Source: Streptomyces sp. 549
GTDB lineage: Bacteria > Actinomycetota > Actinomycetes > Streptomycetales > Streptomycetaceae
NCBI RefSeq assembly: GCF_030124175.1
Contig: NZ_JASKMT010000039.1
Coordinates: 1-33,457, forward strand
Reading direction: 5' to 3'
Length of the DNA: 33,457 bases
Each line of letters opens with the position of its first letter. The first letter of the stretch is position 1. Below the pieces are notes generated by a model. The model was not told where the DNA came from and searched no databases. It was given only the letters and a program-made list of their open reading frames with translations. Both the position numbers and the translations under genes were made by a program. Shown one piece after another: positions 1-7,476 of the stretch.

Positions 1-21
1 GCCTCCGACTTGCGGGTAGCA

Positions 22-273
22 GAGCGCTGCGCGCTCGCCAAGCGAAGCCCGGCGCTTCGCGCCGGGCGCGCACCCGCTCCGCGTGTGCGGCCTCGCTCCG
101 CGAGGCCGGCCGTCCGCTTCGCTCCCGGCCCGGGACTGCGCTCCGCGCTGCCCCGGCGTGCCTGGCGGCACGTCAGACAGCTTCGCTGCCTCCACGGTTG
201 TCCGCTCCGCTCCCAACCGTGAACCTCGCACCCGCTACGCGGGTACGAGGCAGCCACCCGGCTGCGCCGGGTG
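22..273. repeat. Array of short GC hairpins with three-base loops
   Basis: A run of consecutive inverted repeats fills this stretch, and no convincing gene lies in it. Clear members are 22-36, 47-67 (9-bp stem), 69-89 (one mismatch), 89-107 (8-bp stem), 178-188, 193-221, 224-250 (one mismatch) and 255-273 (8-bp stem). Most plus-strand loops are three bases of the form TNC (TTC, TCC, TGC, TAC) closed by C:G, so the minus strand reads GNA loops. Single-stranded GCGAAGC-type hairpins are known to be unusually stable and are characteristic of Streptomyces telomere 3' overhangs. The array could be a telomere-like or single-strand-active element, or simply a hairpin-rich intergenic region. The structure is read directly; its role is not known. 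Confidence 0.7.
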
Positions 274-384
274 AGGCGGGCTACGAGGGAGGGTGGCCGG
301 GGGCGGTGAGCGTGCATCAGATGGTGGGGGCTGAACCCTTCGCATCACGCCAACTGATGCACATGTACTGTTCGGGATTCTGGG

Positions 385-413
385 CCACTCCCCCAGAGAT
401 TTAGAGGGAGTGG
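385..413 (-). terminator. Hairpin terminator after the 430-4111 cluster
   Basis: An 8-bp perfect stem (385-392 with 406-413) with a 13-base loop lies about 15 bases beyond the stop codon of the last minus-strand gene of the cluster. It has no long U-tract, which is usual for Streptomyces terminators. From 274 to 384 no gene or clear signal was seen. Confidence 0.5.
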
Positions 414-429
414 CGGGGCGGCTAGTAGG

Positions 430-984
430 TCATCGTGAGCCTGCGGGTTTCAACTCGTGAAACCTTCGGAGGGCCAACGAATTCAACTCCAGCCACGCGC
501 ACCGCAACGGAGGACGGTACGGCCGAGATACCGCCCTTGGCACATAATTTGCCAGGCACGGAGCTACGACTGTCCGCATCTCCATTTCTCGTGGCTGTCC
601 CGCCCACGTGATGTGCAAGACTTCTCCCTCAACGGAGAGCCGATAAAACTGGATGGCCGGGAACTCACGGTGGATAAGGCGGCTGACGTGAGTTTCCGTA
701 GCCTCTCCACAAAGCCAATTCCTCACGTTCTCACGCTCTCCGTTCAGGGGCGTTACGGAGGTGTGGCGCACGTGGTGAATACCGCCGGAAGCCCCATCGC
801 GGTAGAGGTCGTATCGCTCGGCAGGGATGCCCGCTTGAAGATCGTGCATGCAGTAATGGCAGGTACAGGGCTGTGTGGTGTATTCGCCGTGCAGTTCCTT
901 CACGCTGCCGTTGTAGCGGACGGGCGTGCCGGGAGGCAGTCGAAGGGCGCGGTACTGGGTGAGGATGCGGGGGTGATCGATCAC
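430..984 (-). CDS. Hypothetical protein, last gene of the 4111-430 cluster
   Basis: A 184-residue protein of no recognised family. The GTG at 984 is preferred over the upstream ATG at 1050 because a GGAG ribosome site sits 7 bases ahead of it, and because the extra 22 residues of the longer form would be read through the strong hairpin at 1026-1059. Near residue 40 it has a CxCxxC cysteine cluster (CTCHYC), a possible metal site, followed by a segment rich in His and charged residues. It is the most distal gene of a minus-strand cluster with Rad52-like and ArdC-like genes, so a role in plasmid establishment or maintenance is conceivable, but nothing in the protein itself shows one. Codon use is slightly less GC-biased than its neighbours towards the 3' end. 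Confidence 0.6.
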   Translation of the reverse strand: MIDHPRILTQYRALRLPPGTPVRYNGSVKELHGEYTTQPCTCHYCMHDLQAGIPAERYDLYRDGASGGIHHVRHTSVTPLNGERENVRNWLCGEATETHVSRLIHREFPAIQFYRLSVEGEVLHITWAGQPREMEMRTVVAPCLANYVPRAVSRPYRPPLRCAWLELNSLALRRFHELKPAGSR

Positions 985-1025
985 GGGGTGTCTCCTGGGT
1001 GTGCTGCGGGTGTGCTGTGGGGTGT

Positions 1026-1059
1026 GCCGGGGGTGTGCTGGCTGGAGCACACCCCCGGC
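1026..1059. repeat. Intergenic stem-loop, 14-bp perfect stem
   Basis: Arms 1026-1039 and 1046-1059 pair perfectly around a six-base loop, between the stop of the 161-residue gene and the start of the 184-residue gene. It belongs to the series of strong intergenic stem-loops in this cluster and may terminate, attenuate or protect transcript ends. Confidence 0.7.
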
Positions 1060-1111
1060 GTCTTGTGCCTTGTCAGGGGGCCTTCCGGCGGTGTGACCTA
1101 CGTGGGGTCGG

Positions 1112-1597
1112 CTATCCGGCGGGGAAGGCTGCGCGGACGGCTTCCTTGGCTTCGTCGTTGCGGAATCGGAGGGTGTGGCCGCCGGTCCTGGTGGTGCGGA
1201 TCTCGACGCCGGGGACGTCGTGGATTTCTCCGGTCTCTGCGTCGGTGATGCGTGCCGCGTTTGCCTTGGTCATCCGCGTGAGGAGATTGGAGGCAAAGGC
1301 GGGTCGGATTTCCGCGACGAACTTCCTTTCAATTTCCGAGGGGTAGTGCTGGGACACCCACTCTCGGAAACTGTGTTCGTCGGTGATCTCCGCTCTTTTC
1401 GTGTCCTCGTTGAAGCTGATGGTTCCTACGCGCTCGCCGTCGGGGAGAGTGACCGAGATTTGACGGGTTCCGGTCTCTTCGTGTGCTTTCTCCAGAGCCT
1501 TTTGCGTGGCGGCGCGTACGTCTTTCAGTTCTTTTTTGAGCTGGTCGATGCGCAGGATCAGTTCCGCTTCGCGGAGGGAGGTTGCGCGCAGGCTCAC
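1112..1597 (-). CDS. Hypothetical coiled-coil protein coupled to the Rad52-like gene
   Basis: A 161-residue protein that I do not recognise. Residues 8-45 are strongly charged and heptad-like (LREAELILRIDQLKKELKDV and on), consistent with a helical coiled coil. The rest looks like a small alpha/beta domain. Its ATG overlaps the stop of the upstream Rad52-like gene by four bases (ATGA), so the two are probably translationally coupled and may act together, for example as a partner of the single-strand annealing protein. That partnership is inferred from position only. Comparable small coiled-coil proteins often sit beside phage and plasmid recombinases, but no specific family can be named. Confidence 0.6.
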   Translation of the reverse strand: MSLRATSLREAELILRIDQLKKELKDVRAATQKALEKAHEETGTRQISVTLPDGERVGTISFNEDTKRAEITDEHSFREWVSQHYPSEIERKFVAEIRPAFASNLLTRMTKANAARITDAETGEIHDVPGVEIRTTRTGGHTLRFRNDEAKEAVRAAFPAG

Positions 1598-2385
1598 GAT
1601 TCCTCCATGAGCGTTCGGGCTTGCCGGAACTGGTCGGCGGTGCCTTCCTCGACCGGGACACCGAAGAAGCTTCGGAACTGGTCGGGAAGCCCTTCGGTGA
1701 AGTTCACCTTTTGGGCTGCGTGCATCATGGCCGCGTATTCCTTTTCCCGTTCGTCCGGCTGCGGCGCCGTCGGCGGCTGCGGTGGTGCCGTCGGCTGCGG
1801 TGCGGCTTGGGCGGCCTGCGGCTCCGGGGCGGGCGGTAGGGCGGCCTGCGGCTCGGGCTGTACGGGCGGGTCTGAGGCGGGCAGGTCGCCGCCGGAGGCA
1901 TGGGCGAGCGTGCGCAGGACCACGGCGTCATGCGATCCGTTGTTGTAGAGGCTCAGCCCGAACTGATCGCCCAGGTTCACGGCGGCGCGCTTGAGTGCCT
2001 GGCTGTCGGCGGTCTTGAGCGCCAGGTCGTGCGCGTCCGAGACGCTGGGCAGGTTGATGGCGTCGCCGGTAGCGATGCCGTGCCAGCGGCCCAGCTCGAT
2101 GCCCGCGACCTTGACCGTGAGCCGGACGGCGCAGCGGTAGACGACGGTCCAGCGGGATTTGCCGCCGTTCTTGGCCGGGGTCTCGCGTTCGTGCATGAGA
2201 TCGGCGAACAGCAGCTCGGTGCTGTAGCCGCCGAATCCGAAGCAGCGGATGAGGTGGCGGCGGATGTCCCAGGCTTCGACGTGCGCGAAGCCCTTGCCGT
2301 CCTTCCCGACCCGGCTGGAGCGGATGGGGGACAGCAACCAGGTCAGTTGCGCGTCGCTGAGCTTGGGGGTGTTCTGCGGGGTCAT
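1594..2385 (-). CDS. Rad52/Rad22-like single-strand annealing protein
   Basis: A 263-residue protein resembling the Rad52/22 family of single-strand DNA annealing recombinases found in phages and conjugative plasmids. The N-terminal 165 residues carry the family-like order: a start motif LSDAQLTWLLSP, a GKGFAHVEAWDIRRHLIRCFGFGGYS-type region, a central beta-rich part with VYRCAVRLTVK, and the characteristic helix with HDLALKTADSQALKRAAVNLGDQFGLSLY. Residues 175-215 are a Pro/Ala/Gln-rich flexible linker, and a short C-terminal helix-rich part follows. It would bind and anneal single-stranded DNA, either during recombination or when a transferred strand enters a recipient. The ATG at 2385 follows a GGGAGCGG ribosome site. 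It lies downstream of the ArdC-like gene and is coupled to the coiled-coil gene. Confidence 0.75.
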   Translation of the reverse strand: MTPQNTPKLSDAQLTWLLSPIRSSRVGKDGKGFAHVEAWDIRRHLIRCFGFGGYSTELLFADLMHERETPAKNGGKSRWTVVYRCAVRLTVKVAGIELGRWHGIATGDAINLPSVSDAHDLALKTADSQALKRAAVNLGDQFGLSLYNNGSHDAVVLRTLAHASGGDLPASDPPVQPEPQAALPPAPEPQAAQAAPQPTAPPQPPTAPQPDEREKEYAAMMHAAQKVNFTEGLPDQFRSFFGVPVEEGTADQFRQARTLMEES

Positions 2386-2411
2386 TTCCGCTCCCTTGGT
2401 GCGTGGAGGGA

Positions 2412-2446
2412 GGGGCCGGGGCGGGGCGGTTGTCCGCCCCGGCCCC
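2412..2446. repeat. Intergenic stem-loop, 13-bp perfect stem
   Basis: Arms 2412-2424 and 2434-2446 pair perfectly around a nine-base loop, in the gap between the ArdC-like stop and the Rad52-like start. It occupies the same relative place as the other intergenic stem-loops of the cluster. Confidence 0.7.
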
Positions 2447-2451
2447 GGTTG

Positions 2452-3219
2452 TCAGAACGGGGGCAGGGCGAGTGCGGCGAACTGCTCAGCGAGGGCGCGG
2501 CCGTGATCAATGACGCGCTGTGCCGCGTCGCGTACCTCGTCCGGCTCTCCCGTCTGGGCCTGCGGCGGCGGGGCGGTGCCGGGGTCCGGCACACCGAGGG
2601 TGAGCGCGGCGAGATAGGCCGCTGAGGCGGCGTCGTCCGGGCTGAGTCCTCGGGCTGCGGCGGCGGCCGTGAGGGCCGCAGGGATGCCCTGTGCGCGGTT
2701 GTAGCGCATCTCCAGGGTGTGCAGGGCCACGGTGGCGGCGGCGTGCAGCTCGTCGGCCGTGCGGGGCGACGGCGGGCCGGGGGGTGCCTGCTGGGCGTCG
2801 GCCGGCGTGCCGTCGGCTGGGTCGGTCTGGCCGTAGGCGAAGAGGGTGCCGGTGCTGAAGCCGCGCAGCTCCGGGTCGTTGTCGTCCTCCTCCTTGATGA
2901 CGGAGGTGTAGATCAGGAGGCCGGGTTCACCGCGCCGGACCTGGCGGCCTTCCGCGCGCCACTGCCGGTAGGTGCGGGTCACCTCGCCGGGCGCCTGGAC
3001 GGCGATCAGCGCGAGGTTGGTGACGCGGGGGCGGTTGGGGTGCATGGCGGCGGTCCACAGGAACGAGCGCCACGCGTCGGGCTGGGTGAGGGAGCCGATC
3101 GCCCAGTCGGCGACGTCGGCGAGCCAGCGGCGGCGGACCTTGCGGGCTGCCGTGATCTGCTCCGGGCTGGCGGTGCGGCGGTTGAGGGGCTTGGGGGGCC
3201 GGATTGCTGTTTCGGGCAT
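2452..3219 (-). CDS. ArdC-like N-terminal domain protein (ssDNA-binding type)
   Basis: A 255-residue protein whose residues 20-115 resemble the N-terminal single-strand DNA-binding domain of ArdC antirestriction proteins. Visible features are WRSFLWTAAMHPNRPRVTNL, a TYRQWRAEGRQVRRGEPGLL segment (the family's W...GR.V..GE.G signature) and a following beta strand YTSVI. The usual C-terminal metallopeptidase domain of full ArdC is absent. Instead there is a Pro/Ala-rich linker (about 125-155) and a helical domain to the end, so this is a shortened relative. ArdC proteins are known to protect incoming plasmid DNA from host restriction. The ATG at 3219 begins where family similarity begins, and AGGA lies upstream; the longer open frame would run through the stem-loop at 3265-3299. 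Confidence 0.65.
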   Translation of the reverse strand: MPETAIRPPKPLNRRTASPEQITAARKVRRRWLADVADWAIGSLTQPDAWRSFLWTAAMHPNRPRVTNLALIAVQAPGEVTRTYRQWRAEGRQVRRGEPGLLIYTSVIKEEDDNDPELRGFSTGTLFAYGQTDPADGTPADAQQAPPGPPSPRTADELHAAATVALHTLEMRYNRAQGIPAALTAAAAARGLSPDDAASAAYLAALTLGVPDPGTAPPPQAQTGEPDEVRDAAQRVIDHGRALAEQFAALALPPF

Positions 3220-3264
3220 GGCGGATCGTCCTGTCTGCCAGGGGTGGGTGATGGGGCTGGGGTG

Positions 3265-3299
3265 GCGCTGCGGGCGGGTGCCGTTCCCGCCCGCAGCGC
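3265..3299. repeat. Intergenic stem-loop with TGCCGTT loop, 14-bp stem
   Basis: Arms 3265-3278 and 3286-3299 are perfectly complementary and enclose the seven-base loop TGCCGTT (plus strand). The sequence GGTGATGGGGC-like flanks it at 3247-3257. The same loop and flank recur at 3680-3710 and 4148-4176. Confidence 0.75.
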
Positions 3300-3308
3300 G
3301 CGGGGGTG

Positions 3309-3641
3309 TCAGTGGATCGCGAGTTCCCGGTAGGTGCGGCCGAGCTGGTCGTCGTTCAGCGGCGCGGTCTCGGGACCGCTGCGGCCGGTGATGACGGCGG
3401 TTCCGGCGACCCAGTCGCCGGGGAAGGTGCTTCCGGCCGCGCGCATGACCTCGGTAGCGCGGGGGTTGACGGGCTGGGCCAGCGCCTTGCCGTCCTCGTG
3501 CACCCACATGACCCGGTCGCCTTCGAGGGCGACCGCTTGGACGTGGCCGCCGACCTGCTCACGGATGAGGGAGAACAGGTTGTCGCCGTCGGCGTGGTCC
3601 TCGTAGAAGACCTCGGTGGGGGTGACGGTGAGGATGCTCAT
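3309..3641 (-). CDS. DUF3846-like small protein
   Basis: A 110-residue protein resembling the DUF3846 family of small plasmid and phage proteins of unknown function. Visible family-like elements are an N-terminal strand ending in a helix (DNLFSLIREQVGGHVQAVAL), a VMWVHEDGKALAQPVNPRAT strand-turn segment with the conserved N-P and A-T, and a C-terminal GDWVAGTAVITG. The ATG at 3641 is chosen because AAAGG lies 9-13 bases upstream and similarity starts there. No catalytic motif is visible. It sits between the Rv3235-like and ArdC-like genes with hairpin-bearing gaps on both sides, in what looks like a plasmid establishment cluster. Confidence 0.65.
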   Translation of the reverse strand: MSILTVTPTEVFYEDHADGDNLFSLIREQVGGHVQAVALEGDRVMWVHEDGKALAQPVNPRATEVMRAAGSTFPGDWVAGTAVITGRSGPETAPLNDDQLGRTYRELAIH

Positions 3642-3679
3642 GTGCTTGTGCCTTTCGCGTGGTGATGGGGCTGGGTGAT

Positions 3680-3710
3680 GCTGCGGGCGGGTGCCGTTCC
3701 CGCCCGCAGC
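3680..3710. repeat. Intergenic stem-loop with TGCCGTT loop, 12-bp stem
   Basis: Arms 3680-3691 and 3699-3710 pair perfectly around TGCCGTT. Just to the left (3657-3671) is GCGTGGTGATGGGGC, a block also found at 4134-4148 and upstream of the regulator gene near 13.37 kb. Confidence 0.75.
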
Positions 3711-3727
3711 AGGGGGCTCGGGCTTGG

Positions 3728-4111
3728 TCAGCCCAGGTGCACGGCGGAGCACCGCCACCGAGTGGTGTCGGGGTCGTGCTCCAGCCGGAACGCCAACGCC
3801 CGGTCACGGCCGCTCGTGCTGATCCGGGCGCACACTTCGATGACTCCCGCGCATGGCGTCTGGCTGTGCACGCTGGCCAGTACGGCGGTCCGCTGATCCG
3901 CGCGACGCGGGCGCAGGGGCGCCACGGAGGCGAGCGTGCTCACCTGGTCGTAGGCGTGCCCGCGCATGTGCCCGAGGAGGGAGTGCACCGGCCGTCGGCC
4001 GCTGAGCACGAGCAGAAGGTGTTCGGCGAACCGGTGGGGCGCCGTCAGCCGGAGGGGAGTCCGGTGGGGCCGCAGCTGAGAACGCGGGAGTTGGGGTGTT
4101 GCGGTGGTCAC
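3728..4111 (-). CDS. Rv3235-family protein
   Basis: A 127-residue protein resembling the Rv3235 (DUF6459-like) family of actinobacterial proteins, whose function is not established. Typical elements are FAEHLLLVLSGRRPVHSLLGH near residue 30, a central helix, and the C-terminal strand series CAGVIEVCARISTSGRDRALAFRLE ending in RWRCSAVHLG. The GTG at 4111 is chosen because GGGAG lies 8 bases upstream and family similarity begins soon after. It is the first gene of the minus-strand cluster, downstream of the AT-rich promoter-like block at 4181-4194 and the leader stem-loop at 4148-4176. In other actinomycetes such genes sit beside SecA, but here the context is a plasmid. Confidence 0.65.
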   Translation of the reverse strand: MTTATPQLPRSQLRPHRTPLRLTAPHRFAEHLLLVLSGRRPVHSLLGHMRGHAYDQVSTLASVAPLRPRRADQRTAVLASVHSQTPCAGVIEVCARISTSGRDRALAFRLEHDPDTTRWRCSAVHLG

Positions 4112-4147
4112 TTTGTCTTTCTCCCTGCGGAGGCGTGGTGATGGGGC

Positions 4148-4176
4148 GTCGGGTTGGGTGCCGTTCCCTTCCCGAC
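4148..4176. repeat. Leader stem-loop with TGCCGTT loop, imperfect stem
   Basis: Arms 4148-4158 and 4166-4176 pair except for two T-T mismatches, enclosing TGCCGTT. It lies in the 5' leader of the first gene of the cluster, followed (on the minus strand) by the complement of GCGTGGTGATGGGGC and then the ribosome site. Confidence 0.65.
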
Positions 4177-4180
4177 AAGA

Positions 4181-4194
4181 AAAATTTACAACAT
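4181..4194 (-). promoter_or_regulatory. AT-rich promoter-like block of the 4111-430 cluster
   Basis: The plus-strand sequence AAAATTTACAACAT stands out in a very GC-rich region. Read on the minus strand it gives TGTAAATT, an extended -10-like motif. A near copy (12 of 14 bases) lies at 13453-13466, also upstream of a minus-strand gene with the same kind of leader stem-loop. No good -35 box was seen, so an operator is also possible. Confidence 0.45.
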
Positions 4195-4254
4195 GCAAGG
4201 TGGGAAGCAGTGGGCGACACGCGGCGCATCGCAGGTTTTTGATCAGCCGGGGAG

Positions 4255-4454
4255 CCACCCCGCCGGGTGGAGCGAAGCGGAGTCCGGCAGGCCGGAAGCG
4301 CAGCGGACGGCATCCCGCGCAGCGGGGCAGCCTCGCGCAGCGAGGCGTGATCAGCGCGCAGCGCTGATCCTCGCTTGGCCGGTGCGAAGCACCGTGCCCA
4401 CCCGCTCCGCGGGGAGAAAGAAAGATCCCCCGCGGAGACAAGGCCGGGGGGATC
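4255..4454. repeat. Second array of short GC hairpins, opposite loop polarity
   Basis: Consecutive hairpins lie at 4255-4270, 4314-4326 (loop GCA), 4330-4346 (7-bp stem, loop GCA), 4349-4369 (9-bp stem, loop GCA), 4380-4394 (loop GAA), 4401-4413 (loop TCC) and 4424-4454 (8-bp stem, possible terminator). Four of them show GNA triloops on the plus strand, whereas the array at 22-273 shows GNA triloops on the minus strand. The two arrays therefore face each other across the 430-4111 gene block. No gene is seen in 4195-4580. Confidence 0.7.
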
Positions 4455-4581
4455 TGGGCAGCAGTTGCGGACCTTGAGGCCCGTGGATGTGCACGAGAAG
4501 CAGCGCAGGCGGGGCGACGGTCAGATGTCGGGCTTAGATATCGAGGCGGGCACTGGTGGGATCCGCCGCTATCGTGCTCCC

Positions 4582-5103
4582 GTGACTGGTTCCGTGCAGC
4601 GTGCCCTGCTGTTTCTCGATGTCGATGGGCCACTCATCCCGTTCGGCGCGGTGCCCCAGCCGCATCCGGTTTATGCGACGGGTCCTGAACTGCCCGATGC
4701 GGACCCGAATCCGCTCCTGAACAGGATTAACCCCGAGCATGGGCCCCGACTGGCGGCGCTCCCGTGCGAGGTGGTCTGGGCGACGACATGGATGACGGAC
4801 GCGAACGAGTGCATCGCGCCCCGCATTGGTCTGCCCCAGTTGGCGGTGGTGGTCTGGCCGGAGCCGTCCGATATCGATGACCAGGACGAACGCAACGGAC
4901 TGCACTGGAAGACCCGTGCCCTCGTCGAATGGGCTGCGGGGCGCCCGTTCGCCTGGGCCGACGACGAGATCACGAATACCGATCGGGCCTGGGTCGCTTC
5001 CCATCATCAGGGGCAAGCCCTACTCCATCGTGTCGATCCCCGCCGTGGCCTGACTGACAGCGACTACGCGGCTCTCGAGTCGTGGCTGCGACAGCCGGTC
5101 TGA
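4582..5103 (+). CDS. HAD-superfamily-like protein
   Basis: A 173-residue protein with a HAD-type motif I (LLFLDVDGPLIPFG at residues 7-20), where the two Asp of DVD are the expected nucleophile and acid/base. A late acidic pair in WADDEI (about residue 133) fits motif IV. It resembles the 'HAD domain-containing' proteins common in Streptomyces, which are small hydrolases of unknown substrate. The GTG at 4582 is chosen because similarity begins with VTGSVQRALLFLDVDG. No clear ribosome site precedes it and TATCGT lies 7 bases upstream, so the message may be leaderless; an upstream ATG at 4525 is an alternative. It is convergent with the coupling-protein gene, with only 20 bases between the two stops. 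It is probably cargo unrelated to transfer. Confidence 0.7.
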   Translation: MTGSVQRALLFLDVDGPLIPFGAVPQPHPVYATGPELPDADPNPLLNRINPEHGPRLAALPCEVVWATTWMTDANECIAPRIGLPQLAVVVWPEPSDIDDQDERNGLHWKTRALVEWAAGRPFAWADDEITNTDRAWVASHHQGQALLHRVDPRRGLTDSDYAALESWLRQPV

Positions 5104-5123
5104 CACAACTCGCTGCGACAGCC

Positions 5124-7274
5124 TCAGTGCCACATGTCCGCGCCGTCCACGACCGGCGCGGCGAGCGATTGCGGAACCGGATCGACGGGCGCGGACTGCG
5201 GTGGCGCGGGAGGTGCCGGCATCGCGGCGGTGGGCGGTGCCGGCGGCCGGGGCGGTAGCGCAGGCGGGAGCGACACGGGGCGTGGCAGCGGCGGCACCGC
5301 GAGGGTCTTGGTGAGCGAGACCTCCGCTTCGGGGCTGGCGGTGTCGAGCCGCGGGGCCAGGGCGATGCGCACGGTCTGGGTGGTGTCCTGCGGGTGCCCG
5401 ACGGCGACCACCGCCTGCCCCGGAGGGAGGCGGCGCAGCGTCTCGGGTTCGACGATGCGCTCGTGGATGGGGCGTAGCTGGGAGCTGCCGGTGGTGCCGG
5501 TGCTGGTGCCCAGGGGGCCGGCGTCGTCTTGGACTTGGAGGGCTTCCTCCCAGCCGGGTCGGGTGCCGAGCAGGGCGGCGAGGGGTTCGGCGGCGGAGCG
5601 CTGCCGGTGCAGCAGCATGATGTTGGTGTTGGTCATCACCGCGGCGGTGAACTCGGGGCTGACGGCGTCCAGGTCGGCGATGTCCTGGGTTGCGAGCAGC
5701 AGGCCGCCGCCGGCGCCGCGGATGCGTTGGAAGAGGGCGGTCATGGTGGAGCCACCCAAGGCGGAGAACTCGTCGACTCCGGCGAAGAAGAAGCCGCCCC
5801 GACTTCCCCAGCGCTCCTCGAGGAGGCGGTCGCCGACGGAGCCGAGGTCGGTGAGGGCGAGGCTGCCGATCTGCCGGGCCGCGCGGGCGTCTCGGGCGGC
5901 GGAGAGGCTGAAGAGGACGACGTCGCCGCTGGTGATGACGTGGTGCAGGTCGATCCCGTCGGGCCGGTCGGTGAGGACGCGGCCGGCGTCTCCGGCCGTC
6001 ATGTTGACGATGCGCGCGGCCAGGCCCGGCACGGAGCGCTGGAGTTCGCGGCCGTCGGATTGCAGGTAGTCGAGGTAGCGGTGCACCTCGCGGCCGGTGG
6101 TTCCGGCCAGCAGCCGGGTGCGGTCGGCGAGGGCTTTCACGGACATCAGCTTGGCCAGGTCGGGCAGGTCCCGGCGCCAGGCCCGCGCGCCGTCCGGGAA
6201 CTGCTCGGTCACCTGCTGGGCGACCAGGTCGTCCAGAGCGCACATCGCGTGGCGCAGGAACACCTCGGACGCCTCGCGGTGGTGCGGCTCGGAGAAGCCG
6301 CCGCCGGCGACCTGGTCGAGCGTCTCCACGATCCGCGAGCACGCCTGGACCACCGATCCGTTCCGGATGGGGTTGTAGGTGCTGCCCTGCCCGGTGACGG
6401 TCACCAGGTGGAAGCGGCGCCCCGCCGTGGTCGCCATCGCCTCCAGGGCGGTGGCGAACTCGGGGTCGGCCTTCATGTCGATGAACACGATCGGCACCCG
6501 AAGCGGTGCGGCGTGGTCGGTGACGACCAGCTCGTGCAGCAGGCGTTCGATCGTGCGGGACTTGCCGTAGCCGGTGGCGCCCGCGACGAACACGTGCTGC
6601 CGCAGCGCCGGGCCGGGGAGGTCGCACACGGCGCCGGTGGCCGCGTCGACGCCCACCCGGACACGCAGGTCGCCCAGCCCCTGGGCCGGTTCGCGGTCGT
6701 CGGCCTTCTCTAGCGCGGCGATTGCGGCCTCCAGCTTCCGCTCCGGCAGCTGCACGGCGGCCCCCGCCCGCCACCAGGGACGGAACCGCCAGCGCCACGT
6801 CAGCCACAGCCCGCCGGCCAGCACACCCGCCGCGACCGCCAGCGGCGCCTGCCCCGCCGCCCAGCCCGGCACACGCCCCGCCACGGCGAACAGCAGCCCC
6901 TCGGGACCGGCCTGCAGCAGGGCCTGCGCATCCACATCGGTCAATCCGTCCACGAGCTGGTGGTACGGCGCGCAGTACGCCTCCCACCCGCCGAACACCA
7001 CCACCACCGGCACAGCGACCGCACCGGCGCCGGCCACCAGCCACCGCCCCCGCAACGCCAGCCGCCGCGCGCACACCGCCACGACCGCCCCGACGACGGC
7101 AGGCAGCGGAGCGACGACGGCCCCCAACCCGGTGACCATCCGGACCAGCGCCTCCCACCCGGAGACCGTCCGCCGCTCCTGCCCACCCCACCGAGCCCGC
7201 GGCCACTCCGGCCCGTCACCCACCGCACCCGCCTGATTACGCACGACACGCACCGTACCGCCCGCCACCCCCAC
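5124..7274 (-). CDS. VirD4/TraG-like type IV secretion coupling ATPase
   Basis: A 716-residue membrane ATPase of the VirD4/TraD coupling-protein type, which couples the DNA-relaxase complex to the secretion channel. Three hydrophobic segments lie in the first 165 residues (about 46-70, 77-95 and 138-160). The ATPase follows, with Walker A GATGYGKS near residue 230 and Walker B FFFAGVDEFSAL near residue 500, plus a TraM-recognition-like region around ATQDIADL. The last 70 residues are Pro/Ala-rich and probably disordered. The GTG at 7274 is uncertain; other GTG starts lie within the next 30 bases. The gene is separated from the rest of the secretion genes by about 7.5 kb and is divergent from the replication-relaxation gene. 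Streptomyces plasmids usually transfer with a single FtsK-like TraB; this protein has the coupling-protein layout instead. Confidence 0.8.
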   Translation of the reverse strand: MGVAGGTVRVVRNQAGAVGDGPEWPRARWGGQERRTVSGWEALVRMVTGLGAVVAPLPAVVGAVVAVCARRLALRGRWLVAGAGAVAVPVVVVFGGWEAYCAPYHQLVDGLTDVDAQALLQAGPEGLLFAVAGRVPGWAAGQAPLAVAAGVLAGGLWLTWRWRFRPWWRAGAAVQLPERKLEAAIAALEKADDREPAQGLGDLRVRVGVDAATGAVCDLPGPALRQHVFVAGATGYGKSRTIERLLHELVVTDHAAPLRVPIVFIDMKADPEFATALEAMATTAGRRFHLVTVTGQGSTYNPIRNGSVVQACSRIVETLDQVAGGGFSEPHHREASEVFLRHAMCALDDLVAQQVTEQFPDGARAWRRDLPDLAKLMSVKALADRTRLLAGTTGREVHRYLDYLQSDGRELQRSVPGLAARIVNMTAGDAGRVLTDRPDGIDLHHVITSGDVVLFSLSAARDARAARQIGSLALTDLGSVGDRLLEERWGSRGGFFFAGVDEFSALGGSTMTALFQRIRGAGGGLLLATQDIADLDAVSPEFTAAVMTNTNIMLLHRQRSAAEPLAALLGTRPGWEEALQVQDDAGPLGTSTGTTGSSQLRPIHERIVEPETLRRLPPGQAVVAVGHPQDTTQTVRIALAPRLDTASPEAEVSLTKTLAVPPLPRPVSLPPALPPRPPAPPTAAMPAPPAPPQSAPVDPVPQSLAAPVVDGADMWH

Positions 7275-7476
7275 CTAGCACCACACCGGCCAGCGAGCAG
7301 CACACGACGACAAGAAGCCCCCAGACATCAAGGTCACACGTACGGAGTAGGCGTTTCCGCAGGTCAGGCCGCGCGGGACTATTCTGCGGCCCGCAGAGTC
7401 CGCGCACACCCGAAAGCACACCCCGCGCACCTCCGGCCCACACCCGGAGTACGGGCGGGAGAGAGGGCGGCCCTTG

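Noticed and set aside
22..273. True left telomere of a linear replicon
   Set aside because: The hairpins resemble telomere hairpins, but the window does not start with the typical CCCGCGG terminal palindrome and a second array of opposite polarity lies 4 kb away, so an end is not shown.
5020..7206. 728-codon minus-strand frame over the coupling-protein gene
   Set aside because: It is an Arg/Gly/Pro-rich out-of-frame shadow with no motifs, while the other minus frame has Walker A and B.
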